DNA of 5,978 nucleotides from Candidatus Thorarchaeota archaeon (GTDB lineage Archaea; Asgardarchaeota; Thorarchaeia; Thorarchaeales; Thorarchaeaceae), in NCBI GenBank assembly GCA_029856425.1, contig JAHQWZ010000125.1, positions 1-5,978 of the forward strand. Direction: 5' to 3'. Position numbers and translations under genes: made by a program. Every line of letters starts with the position of its first letter. The first letter of the stretch is position 1. Under the pieces are notes generated by a model, which had not been told where the DNA came from, made no database searches, and saw only the letters and a list, made by a program, of their open reading frames with translations. Below are positions 1 to 5,810 of this stretch, piece after piece.

Positions 1-128
1 ATGGCCTATTACTCGAGTCAGCAAAGGTTGGAATATTATTGGGGTCATTGATTTCAGGCATTCTTGCTCTCTTTAGATTCAGAGGAGTGCTAGGTAGCTA
101 TGATAATACACAGGAAGCACGAATCTAG
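1..128 (+). CDS. nhaA: Na+/H+ antiporter NhaA, C-terminal fragment
   Basis: This is the 3' end of a gene that begins before the window. The reading frame starts at base 3 and runs 41 codons to a TAG at 126-128. The visible peptide contains ESAKVGILLGSLISGILAL, a single hydrophobic helix, followed by a short polar tail. The AK-x-GIL-x-GSL pattern followed by a small-residue hydrophobic helix matches the last transmembrane segment of NhaA-type antiporters, which exchange internal Na+ for external H+ across the cytoplasmic membrane and control Na+ and pH homeostasis. The catalytic aspartates of NhaA lie well upstream and cannot be seen here, so activity cannot be judged. The next gene on the same strand is a cation-pumping ATPase whose preferred start is about 105 bases downstream. 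The assignment rests on one helix; another multi-pass transporter with a similar last helix is possible. Confidence 0.68.
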   Translation, partial: GLLLESAKVGILLGSLISGILALFRFRGVLGSYDNTQEARI

Positions 129-182
129 CAGCAGGTTTCATTTGTAGTGATCCCTACTCCTCGCTATGGTAGGAAACATGAT

Positions 183-190
183 TCATATAT
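183..190 (+). promoter_or_regulatory. Putative TATA box of the P-type ATPase gene
   Basis: TCATATAT is preceded by a purine-rich stretch (GGAAACATGA) that could act as the BRE. An archaeal TATA box usually lies about 26 bases before the transcript start, which puts the start near 213. That is just upstream of the Shine-Dalgarno site at 220-225 and the ATG at 234. The site argues that the ATPase has its own promoter and is not only read through from the antiporter gene. It is identified by eye and spacing only. Confidence 0.45.
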
Positions 191-219
191 GAGGCGAGTA
201 AATTCAGATTTCAGGACTT

Positions 220-225
220 GGAGGA
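220..225 (+). promoter_or_regulatory. Shine-Dalgarno site that decides the ATPase start
   Basis: GGAGGA ends 8 bases before the ATG at 234. It is the strongest ribosome-binding match upstream of any in-frame start candidate of the ATPase. The GTG at 147 and the ATG at 189 have no comparable match at normal spacing. This favours a 931-residue protein. Confidence 0.65.
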
Positions 226-233
226 AGATCGCA

Positions 234-3029
234 ATGCATAAGCAGGATTCCCAAGATGGTATGCTAGACTACAATGAGTGCTTGGTTAATTTGGGCGCAA
301 CCCCTGAAGGACTCGCACAAAAAGAAGCCGTCAAGAAATTGGCTGAATACGGTCCAAATGAGCTCACACTTGAAAAACGAGAGAATCCAATCTACATGTT
401 TTTTCGCCAGTTTAAATCGCCTTTGGTCTATGTTCTGATTCTTGCAGCGGCAGTATCTATACTCGCAGATCATGCTATCGACGCTGTGGTTATTGCTATC
501 ATTTTGATAATTAATGCCATCATTGGATTCGTCCAGGAGTGGAAAGCCGAAAAAACAATTGAATCTGTACGGCAGTTAATCGAGGAGAGATCGCTTGTTG
601 TTAGAGAGGGCGAAGAACGAGATATTCCATCAAGCGAGCTTGTACCTGGAGATGTTCTTCTCCTTAGAGCAGGGGAGAGAGTTCCGGCTGATGGCAGAGT
701 TCTGTTTGAGAGGAATCTGCATGTTGATGAGAGCCTCCTAACAGGTGAGAGCATTCCGATAAAGAAGGATGTTGCATGTTTAGTAGAGAATCCACATTAC
801 TATGAGAAATCAAACCAGGTATTCGCAGGATCCTATGTCACTGAGGGGCGAGCTAGGGTTCTTGTTGAAGAGACTGGTGACAATACTGTCCTGGGTGGGA
901 TTAATCGTGAATTAGCGGATGTTGAAAAAGAAGAATCGACCGTCATGGTTCGCTTGAAAAGACTTAGCGTTTTCTTTCTTATTGCAGCACTCGCATTTGT
1001 TGGTTTAAACTTCATCCTGGGCATCTATCGAGGAATTGAAACCACAGAGTTACTTCTGTTCTCCCTTTCTGCCCTAGTATCAGCCATTCCAGAAGGCTTA
1101 ATCGCGATTGTCACAGTGGTGCTATCTGTCGGCGTGTATCGATTATCAAAGAAGAATGTAATAGTAAGGAACCTTAGTGTAGTTGAAACTTTAGGTGTTG
1201 TAAATGTCATTTGTTCAGATAAGACAGGAACCCTGACAAAGAATCAGATGATGGTTCGTAGAATTGTTACAGCCAGCAACATGTTCGAAGTAAGCGGCAG
1301 CGGATTCAATCCAGAAACTGGAGGGGTATTCATTCAAGGGTGTGGCCCAGAAGGATGTCTAAGGTCACCCGGAGTAGAGGCAGAGAGCGATGAATCTAGT
1401 AAGGTTCCAATACGAGGTGATACGCTCTCCGAATATCCCGACCTTGAGATGCTACTTAGCGCTATGGCTATGTGCAATGATTCTGAGGTATATTCCCTCT
1501 GCTTGACAGAAGAGGATCCAATACGCAAGTGCACTGGAGATGACAGGGTTTGGAAAATAAAGGGCTCGCCAACTGAAGCGGCGTTGCTTGTCGCCCTCGA
1601 AAAAGCTCAGCTTCACAAGTATGTGCTGGATGAGGCTTGGCCACGTGTATCAGAGATTCCCTTCACAAGCAAACGGAAATACATGGCCACTTTTCACATT
1701 CCTAGTAGAAAAACAGAATCACTTGATGTTTCGAGTGGCAATGGTTTGCTAATCGTGAAGGGTGCACCAGAAATCATTGAAACATTCCTGGAGAAGCCAT
1801 CTGGAACAGAGTATTTTGTGGGTGAATTCGCATCACAAGGACTTCGGGTTTTAGCTTGTGCAATAAAGCAAATCCCCCAAGACTCGCCACAGATACGTGA
1901 GGAAGATCTCAAGGGAATGACGTTTCTTGGATTCTGTGGTATCAATGACCCACCTAGAGAGGGAGTTCGAGATTACATTGAGAAATCAAAAAAGGCTGGT
2001 ATAGACGTGCTAATGATAACCGGAGATAACGCATTCACGGCAGAAGCAATCGGTAAAGAAGTAGGCATCTTTGATTCGGAGCTTGGACACACCACTCTCA
2101 CTGGTGATGATATTGATGGAATGAATGAGGAGGAACTTGAACGGACTCTCTCGGTTGGAGCCAAAGTCCTATCACGAACAAGTCCGATTCACAAACTCCG
2201 TGTTGTGAAAGCTCTGCAGAATCAATCGTTGATTGTGAGCATGACTGGGGATGGAGTGAATGATAGTCCAGCTTTACGTCAAGCGAATGTCGGAATAGCA
2301 ATGGGAATAACAGGGACAGATATTGCCAAGGAAGCCGCAGATATAGTCCTTCAGGATGAAAGGTTTGAAGCAGTTGTTGATGGTATTGAAGAAGGTCGAC
2401 ATATTCTCAACTCACTGCGAAGAGTTGTGTTGTTCTTGACCTCAACAAACTTCGCAGAAAGCTTTGCTATCTTGGGCATTTTGTTGCTATTTCAGAATCC
2501 AGTGTTGCTCCTGCCCTTGCAGATACTATGGATAAATCTCGTAACAGACGGAATGCTAGATGTTGCCCTTTCACTTGAACCAAAAGAAGAGGGACTCTTG
2601 GACCAAGGACCAGGGTCGCTTAGAAGCCGCATTCTCTCAAGAGATACCTTGGGACGAGCTTTTCTCTACGGTATTGTCATGGCAAGCTTTGTGATATTCG
2701 TTTATTTCCAGCACATTGATCAATCTGAAGAGAAGATAAGGACAATGCTATTTGTATCATTGATTGTTCTTCAATGGTATAGCGTGCAAAACTGCAGGTC
2801 ACCCACAAAATCAATTATGGAAATGGGACTGCTAACGAATAAGGTCATAATAGTGGTATACGCAATCGACATATTCCTTGTGAGTGTTCTCTTCCTAATT
2901 CCGCCATTGGCTGCTGTGTTTGGACTCGTACAGCTTGAGCTCTGGGAGTGGGTAGAGATTGCTGTATTTGGAGTAGTATTGCTGCTAGTCGAAGAAGCAA
3001 GGAAACGAATCGCCAAGAGAATGGTCTAG
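234..3029 (+). CDS. P2-type (Ca2+-ATPase-like) cation-transporting ATPase
   Basis: This is a membrane pump that moves cations using ATP through a phospho-aspartate intermediate. The frame is open from a GTG at 147, but the ATG at 234 is preferred because GGAGGA lies 8 bases upstream; this gives 931 residues, a normal length for P2 ATPases. In that numbering: N-terminal cation-ATPase domain with YGPNEL (about 39-44); M1-M2 (about 63-102); actuator TGES (170-173); PEGL in M4 (286-289); DKTGTLT with the phosphorylated Asp329; nucleotide-domain KGAPE (509-513); TGDN (596-599); TGDGVND (671-677); then M5-M10. Cation ligands match SERCA in M4 (Glu287), M5 (Asn739, Glu742) and M6 (Asn768, Thr771, Asp772). 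The M8 position of SERCA Glu908 reads Gln (LQWYS). Ca2+ is the first guess for the ion; Na+ or another cation is not excluded. It may be functionally linked to the antiporter upstream. All catalytic motifs are intact. Confidence 0.93.
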   Translation: MHKQDSQDGMLDYNECLVNLGATPEGLAQKEAVKKLAEYGPNELTLEKRENPIYMFFRQFKSPLVYVLILAAAVSILADHAIDAVVIAIILIINAIIGFVQEWKAEKTIESVRQLIEERSLVVREGEERDIPSSELVPGDVLLLRAGERVPADGRVLFERNLHVDESLLTGESIPIKKDVACLVENPHYYEKSNQVFAGSYVTEGRARVLVEETGDNTVLGGINRELADVEKEESTVMVRLKRLSVFFLIAALAFVGLNFILGIYRGIETTELLLFSLSALVSAIPEGLIAIVTVVLSVGVYRLSKKNVIVRNLSVVETLGVVNVICSDKTGTLTKNQMMVRRIVTASNMFEVSGSGFNPETGGVFIQGCGPEGCLRSPGVEAESDESSKVPIRGDTLSEYPDLEMLLSAMAMCNDSEVYSLCLTEEDPIRKCTGDDRVWKIKGSPTEAALLVALEKAQLHKYVLDEAWPRVSEIPFTSKRKYMATFHIPSRKTESLDVSSGNGLLIVKGAPEIIETFLEKPSGTEYFVGEFASQGLRVLACAIKQIPQDSPQIREEDLKGMTFLGFCGINDPPREGVRDYIEKSKKAGIDVLMITGDNAFTAEAIGKEVGIFDSELGHTTLTGDDIDGMNEEELERTLSVGAKVLSRTSPIHKLRVVKALQNQSLIVSMTGDGVNDSPALRQANVGIAMGITGTDIAKEAADIVLQDERFEAVVDGIEEGRHILNSLRRVVLFLTSTNFAESFAILGILLLFQNPVLLLPLQILWINLVTDGMLDVALSLEPKEEGLLDQGPGSLRSRILSRDTLGRAFLYGIVMASFVIFVYFQHIDQSEEKIRTMLFVSLIVLQWYSVQNCRSPTKSIMEMGLLTNKVIIVVYAIDIFLVSVLFLIPPLAAVFGLVQLELWEWVEIAVFGVVLLLVEEARKRIAKRMV

Positions 3030-3050
3030 AGCGAATGCAATCGAATTTGC

Positions 3051-3710
3051 CTAGAATGAAACCTTGCGATAGAGATCGGGCAATTGAATCCCGGTCTTGC
3101 CATGAAAGATATCACGCAGCAGATCGAAATGCTCGTCAAGGTCTTTCAATAGCTTTTCGAGTGCATGAGGTTCGATGTTTGGCTCGACACTCCACATAGT
3201 CAAGTAGTTAGAAATCACACCGACTTCGACGCCACCCTCTTCTAAGTCTCGATAGATTGTAATCTTAACTAGAAACTCAGCCTCGAACATATCCAGGATG
3301 TCTTGGATACTAAGGACAACCAAGTCCAAGAAGCCCACTAAATCTTCCAACTGCTTATCATTGACCTCATCCTGACGAAGTGACTCGGTTATAGTCTGAA
3401 GAGTTGATGTTCTCTGCCTCAGAGTTTCAAACATCTTCATGAGCTTAGTGAATTCTTTCATAGAGGTCTCTAGAGCAGGAACTAGTTTGTCGAAGAGATT
3501 GACTAGCAATTTTCCACGCGCGTTGTCTCGAATATTCTGTAGAGCCTCCAGTTTCCCAAGCGGGGCATCTAGATGCTCTATCTGAACAAGGGTATTAGTG
3601 ACAGCTTGAATTGATTTGACCGAGTTGCGTTGGATCTTAGACCAGCGCTCAACAAAAGTATCTAGGCTGTCTCGAAGGTCCTCAAATGCTTCGAATTCGT
3701 CACCAGCCAA
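3051..3710 (-). CDS. Hypothetical all-helical (coiled-coil-like) protein, 219 aa
   Basis: I do not recognise this protein. It reads as almost entirely helical, acidic and leucine-rich. One amphipathic helix covers about residues 4-46, there is a turn at LDAPLG (47-52), a long helix at about 53-112, a turn at about 113-119, and a third helix at about 120-156. A short section with Gly and Pro breaks (159-181) leads to a final helix (about 182-203). There is no cysteine, no signal peptide and no transmembrane segment, so a cytoplasmic oligomer or scaffold is likely. A three-helix coiled-coil fold such as a BAR-like bundle is conceivable but not shown. The start is TTG: an in-frame TGA lies two codons upstream, GGAGA lies 8 bases upstream at normal spacing, and no ATG or GTG occurs in the first 80 codons. 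It lies downstream of the XRE-CBS gene on the same strand, 78 bases away, and has its own TATA-like box. Its 3' end is 21 bases from that of the convergent ATPase gene. Confidence 0.8.
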   Translation of the reverse strand: MAGDEFEAFEDLRDSLDTFVERWSKIQRNSVKSIQAVTNTLVQIEHLDAPLGKLEALQNIRDNARGKLLVNLFDKLVPALETSMKEFTKLMKMFETLRQRTSTLQTITESLRQDEVNDKQLEDLVGFLDLVVLSIQDILDMFEAEFLVKITIYRDLEEGGVEVGVISNYLTMWSVEPNIEPHALEKLLKDLDEHFDLLRDIFHGKTGIQLPDLYRKVSF

Positions 3711-3718
3711 GTTTCAAG

Positions 3719-3723
3719 TCTCC
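3719..3723 (-). promoter_or_regulatory. Shine-Dalgarno site supporting a TTG start
   Basis: On the minus strand, GGAGA lies 8 bases before the TTG at 3710-3708. The in-frame TGA at 3716-3714 rules out any start further upstream in this frame, so this site fixes the start of the helical protein. Confidence 0.55.
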
Positions 3724-3743
3724 ATTTACGCCTTTAATTCAGG

Positions 3744-3751
3744 GTATATAA
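3744..3751 (-). promoter_or_regulatory. Putative TATA box of the helical-protein gene
   Basis: The minus strand reads AAGTTATATACCC here, with TTATATAC as the box, preceded by a purine-rich AGAATAAG. A transcript start about 26 bases downstream would fall near 3722, practically at the Shine-Dalgarno site, so the leader would be extremely short. The same octamer AGTTATAT also occurs upstream of the XRE-CBS gene at 4403-4410. The box suggests that the gene can be transcribed apart from the regulator upstream. Confidence 0.45.
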
Positions 3752-3788
3752 CTTATTCTAAGAGGTTGGTTTTTTCTCTCGTTTCTTT

Positions 3789-4382
3789 TTAGCGATGAGA
3801 GACAAGAAGATCTGCTCTTGTTATAATCCCGCTAAGTCGACCTTGATTTTGCACTAGTATTGCTTGGTGGATTTGAAACAGAGGAACAATATCGGTGATA
3901 GGAGTAGTCTCAGAAACTATGGGAGGAGATACTGGCGCCATGACGGCTTGCACAGACATTTGACTGAGGTCATGATGCAAATCCTTGATAATATCCTGTT
4001 CAGTAATCATACCCATAACGCTGTTGCCTCTTAGAACCGGAATCTGGGAGAAGCTATGCTGATGCATCAAATCCACAGCTCTCGATGCAGGATCTCTAGC
4101 ATCTACAGTAGCTGGATTTGCAGCCATAATCTCAGAACATGTCATGTCACGAAAACGTCCTTGATAGCGGCGTTTGGCGATGCTGCTTCTTAGGAACTCT
4201 GTTATTCTAGAAACGATCGAAAGCTTTGGATCAAGAGTCCCTCGCTCGATTCTGGCAATATATGCTTGTGAAACTCCAACTTCCTTTGCCAGTTCTGCTT
4301 GAGTGAGTCTTGCCTCGAGTCTCAGCTGAATTAATCTAGCCACTTCACTACTAATCTGGTCTCTCGAATTCTTTTCAGACAA
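3789..4382 (-). CDS. XRE-family transcriptional regulator with two CBS domains
   Basis: This is a one-component DNA-binding regulator of the archaeal helix-turn-helix plus CBS type (COG3620-like). An XRE helix-turn-helix spans about residues 16-65, with the core LTQAELAKEVGVSQAYIARI at 26-45 followed by the typical ERG. Two CBS domains follow (about 80-134 and 143-196). Both keep the ligand motif G-x-x-T-x-x-D: Gly124/Thr127/Asp130 and Gly185/Thr188/Asp191. As known from the family, paired CBS repeats bind adenosyl compounds such as AMP, ATP, SAM or MTA in the cleft between repeats. The start is a TTG; AGAGGT lies about 9-10 bases upstream and no in-frame ATG or GTG precedes it. A GTG at codon 14 is a weaker alternative that would still keep the helix-turn-helix. 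It is divergent from the SAM synthetase gene across 147 bases that contain two dyads, so control of that gene and of itself is a reasonable inference. The ligand is not shown by the sequence. Confidence 0.9.
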   Translation of the reverse strand: MSEKNSRDQISSEVARLIQLRLEARLTQAELAKEVGVSQAYIARIERGTLDPKLSIVSRITEFLRSSIAKRRYQGRFRDMTCSEIMAANPATVDARDPASRAVDLMHQHSFSQIPVLRGNSVMGMITEQDIIKDLHHDLSQMSVQAVMAPVSPPIVSETTPITDIVPLFQIHQAILVQNQGRLSGIITRADLLVSHR

Positions 4383-4404
4383 GTCATAAAAACCTCTAAG
4401 GAAT

Positions 4405-4419
4405 ATAACTATTAGTTAT
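4405..4419. promoter_or_regulatory. Perfect 15-base palindrome, candidate operator of the XRE-CBS gene
   Basis: ATAACTA-T-TAGTTAT is a perfect inverted repeat with 7-base arms around a single central base. It lies 23 bases upstream of the regulator's TTG and overlaps the TATA-like stretch AGTTATAT of the minus strand. XRE proteins bind as dimers to short dyads like this, and a site over a TATA box would suit repression of the regulator's own gene. AT-rich promoter DNA can produce palindromes by chance, but a perfect 7+7 at this position is notable. Confidence 0.5.
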
Positions 4420-4434
4420 TGATAAGACTTTTGT

Positions 4435-4463
4435 AATAACCCATAGTACTAAGAATGGGTATT
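4435..4463. promoter_or_regulatory. Spaced dyad upstream of the SAM synthetase promoter
   Basis: AATAACCCAT (4435-4444) and ATGGGTATT (4455-4463) form an inverted repeat. The inner six bases (ACCCAT/ATGGGT) pair perfectly, and the outer bases pair after skipping one A. The arms are 10 bases apart, so their centres lie about two helical turns apart on one face of the DNA. The dyad ends about 10 bases before the TATA-like box at 4473-4481, where archaeal activators usually bind; a repressor is equally possible. The left arm shares ATAAC with the palindrome at 4405-4419. Confidence 0.42.
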
Positions 4464-4472
4464 CATGCTAAT

Positions 4473-4481
4473 CCTTTTATG
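4473..4481 (+). promoter_or_regulatory. Putative TATA box of the SAM synthetase gene
   Basis: CCTTTTATG is the best TATA-like match in the divergent region on the plus strand. A transcript start about 26 bases from its centre would be near 4504, giving a leader of about 26 bases that includes the Shine-Dalgarno-like GAGATGAG at 4517-4524. A leader this short leaves no room for a riboswitch. Confidence 0.4.
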
Positions 4482-4529
4482 CACTTCAGTTCGCGGCTGA
4501 GAAACAATAAGACATTGAGATGAGTAACT

Positions 4530-5729
4530 ATGGTTATTGAAGTGACGCGTGGCGAAGGTATCCCGGTAGCCCAGCGCAAAGTCGAAATCGTGGAGCGCAA
4601 GGGAAAGGGACATCCGGACACCCTCTGTGATAAAGCGGCAGAGGAACTCTCTGTCAGATTAAGTGAATATTATCTTGAAACCTTTGGGAGAGTCCAGCAT
4701 CATAACGTGGACAAGGTGCTCCTTGTTGGAGGTCAATCCAATGCCCGATTTGGAGGCGGCGATGTCATTGAACCGATTTACCTTCTTCTTAGCGGCCGAG
4801 CTGTTGATGTGGTGGACAAAGACTACGAGCGTCAAGTCCCAGTCGGCAAGTTTGCGGTTGAACACACAAGAGAGTGGCTGAGTGGAGACCTTCCAAACTT
4901 GGATGTCAACTCGGACATTATCATCGACTATAAGATCAGAGCAGGAAGCACTGACCTTGTTGGAAACTTTGACATTGAGCAAGAAATGCCTCGTGCTAAC
5001 GACACAAGCTTTGGTGTTGGCTATGCGCCCCTCTCTCCAACAGAACAGCTGGTTCTAGAAGCTGAGCAACTGCTGAACCATGCTTATACAAAGAAGAAAT
5101 GGCCCCAGATTGGAGAGGACGTGAAGATTATGGGAACAAGAATTGGCGACAGCATTCACCTGCAGGTTGCTGCGGCAATCATTTCCACCAAGACCAAGGA
5201 TGCTAGCGAGTATGCCAATGTCATGGAAGGCATCCAAGGTCTGGTCGCAGACACTGCAACAAAAATCACCGATATTCCTGTTGAGGTAAGCGTGAACACA
5301 GCTGACAGTCCTGATGAGGGCTTGTTCTATCTGACAGTTACTGGAACATCTGCCGAGCACGGAGACGATGGTCAGGTTGGTAGAGGGAACAGAGCCAATG
5401 GTCTCATCACACCTTATAGGCCTATGACCCTCGAGGCTGCAGCAGGAAAGAATCCCGTTTCCCATGTGGGAAAGACCTACAACGTTGCGGCTCGAGAGAT
5501 TGTGGAGAAGGTTATCACCGAGCATCCGGACCTAACCCAAGTCTACTGCTACATAGTCAGTCAGATTGGCTCACCAATCACTGAGCCAAAAGCAATCAAT
5601 GTAGAACTCTTTGGTGATTGCGATATAGACAATGTTAGGACCTCGGTTGAGAGCATATCTGAGGAAGTAATTGCGAAGCTCCCACGAGTCTGGGAAGGCT
5701 TTGTGAAAAGGCAATACCAGCTTTGGTAG
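4530..5729 (+). CDS. Archaeal-type S-adenosylmethionine synthetase
   Basis: This enzyme makes S-adenosylmethionine from methionine and ATP, releasing phosphate and pyrophosphate, in the cytoplasm. It belongs to the archaeal methionine adenosyltransferase family (PF01941-like), which differs strongly from bacterial MetK. Its 399 residues are a normal length. Family signatures visible are ERKGKGHPD (22-30), HHNVDK (57-62), LVGG (65-68), NDTSFGVGYAPLS (157-169) and the long conserved block from GTSAEHGDDGQVGRGNRANG (272-291) through PYRPM to GKTYN (314-318). The ATG at 4530 has GAGATGAG 5 bases upstream (one mismatch to GAGGTGA within it). The start places the conserved N-terminus (EVTRGEGIPV) at the usual distance from GHPD. 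It is divergent from the XRE-CBS regulator and followed by a terminator-like hairpin, so it is probably transcribed alone. Nothing looks broken. Confidence 0.97.
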   Translation: MVIEVTRGEGIPVAQRKVEIVERKGKGHPDTLCDKAAEELSVRLSEYYLETFGRVQHHNVDKVLLVGGQSNARFGGGDVIEPIYLLLSGRAVDVVDKDYERQVPVGKFAVEHTREWLSGDLPNLDVNSDIIIDYKIRAGSTDLVGNFDIEQEMPRANDTSFGVGYAPLSPTEQLVLEAEQLLNHAYTKKKWPQIGEDVKIMGTRIGDSIHLQVAAAIISTKTKDASEYANVMEGIQGLVADTATKITDIPVEVSVNTADSPDEGLFYLTVTGTSAEHGDDGQVGRGNRANGLITPYRPMTLEAAAGKNPVSHVGKTYNVAAREIVEKVITEHPDLTQVYCYIVSQIGSPITEPKAINVELFGDCDIDNVRTSVESISEEVIAKLPRVWEGFVKRQYQLW

Positions 5730-5735
5730 AAGCTT

Positions 5736-5774
5736 GGCTGAGGTCCAATTATGGACCTCTCGCCTATTTCTTTT
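5736..5774 (+). terminator. Hairpin and T-rich tract after the SAM synthetase gene
   Basis: GAGGTCCA (5740-5747) and TGGACCTC (5752-5759) form a perfect 8-base stem with an ATTA loop. GGC (5736-5738) and GCC (5762-5764) extend it after a small internal loop. TATTTCTTTT follows at 5765-5774, so the layout resembles an intrinsic terminator just after the stop at 5729. In archaea the T-rich tract is the main termination signal and the stem may instead protect the RNA 3' end. The stem also reads on the minus strand, but no T-run follows it there. Confidence 0.65.
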
Positions 5775-5810
5775 GGAAAACATGATTGCGTTCAGAGCTA
5801 GATTACTTCA

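Noticed and set aside
1..51. Small ORF from the ATG at base 1
   Set aside because: It is only 16 codons long and lies out of frame with the convincing NhaA-like C-terminus that overlaps it.
147..233. Extended ATPase N-terminus starting at the GTG at 147 or the ATG at 189
   Set aside because: Neither candidate has a good Shine-Dalgarno site at normal spacing, the ATG at 189 lies inside the likely TATA box, and the extra basic residues do not look like part of the family's N-terminal domain. The ATG at 234 has GGAGGA at the right distance.
2948..3199. Plus-strand ORF across the ATPase 3' end
   Set aside because: It overlaps the end of the ATPase in another frame and the antisense of the helical protein. 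Its translation is rich in Arg, Cys and Ser with no domain, typical of a shadow frame.
3714..3725. ATG-GAG-ACT-TGA in frame just before the TTG start of the helical-protein gene
   Set aside because: Stop-codon readthrough or recoding was considered, but nothing supports it. The GGAGA inside this stretch is better explained as the ribosome-binding site of the TTG start.
3764..3788. T-rich stretch on the plus strand between the helical-protein and XRE-CBS genes as a terminator
   Set aside because: Both flanking genes are read from the minus strand, where the tract is A-rich, so it cannot act as a T-tract terminator for the XRE-CBS gene.
4450..4529. SAM riboswitch in the SAM synthetase leader
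   Set aside because: The probable leader is only about 26 bases and the region contains no multi-stem structure. Control by a protein is the more plausible route here.
5055..5525. Long minus-strand ORF inside the SAM synthetase gene
   Set aside because: It is antisense to a strongly conserved enzyme. The translation is rich in Ser and Cys, has no recognisable motif, and has no promoter or ribosome site of its own.
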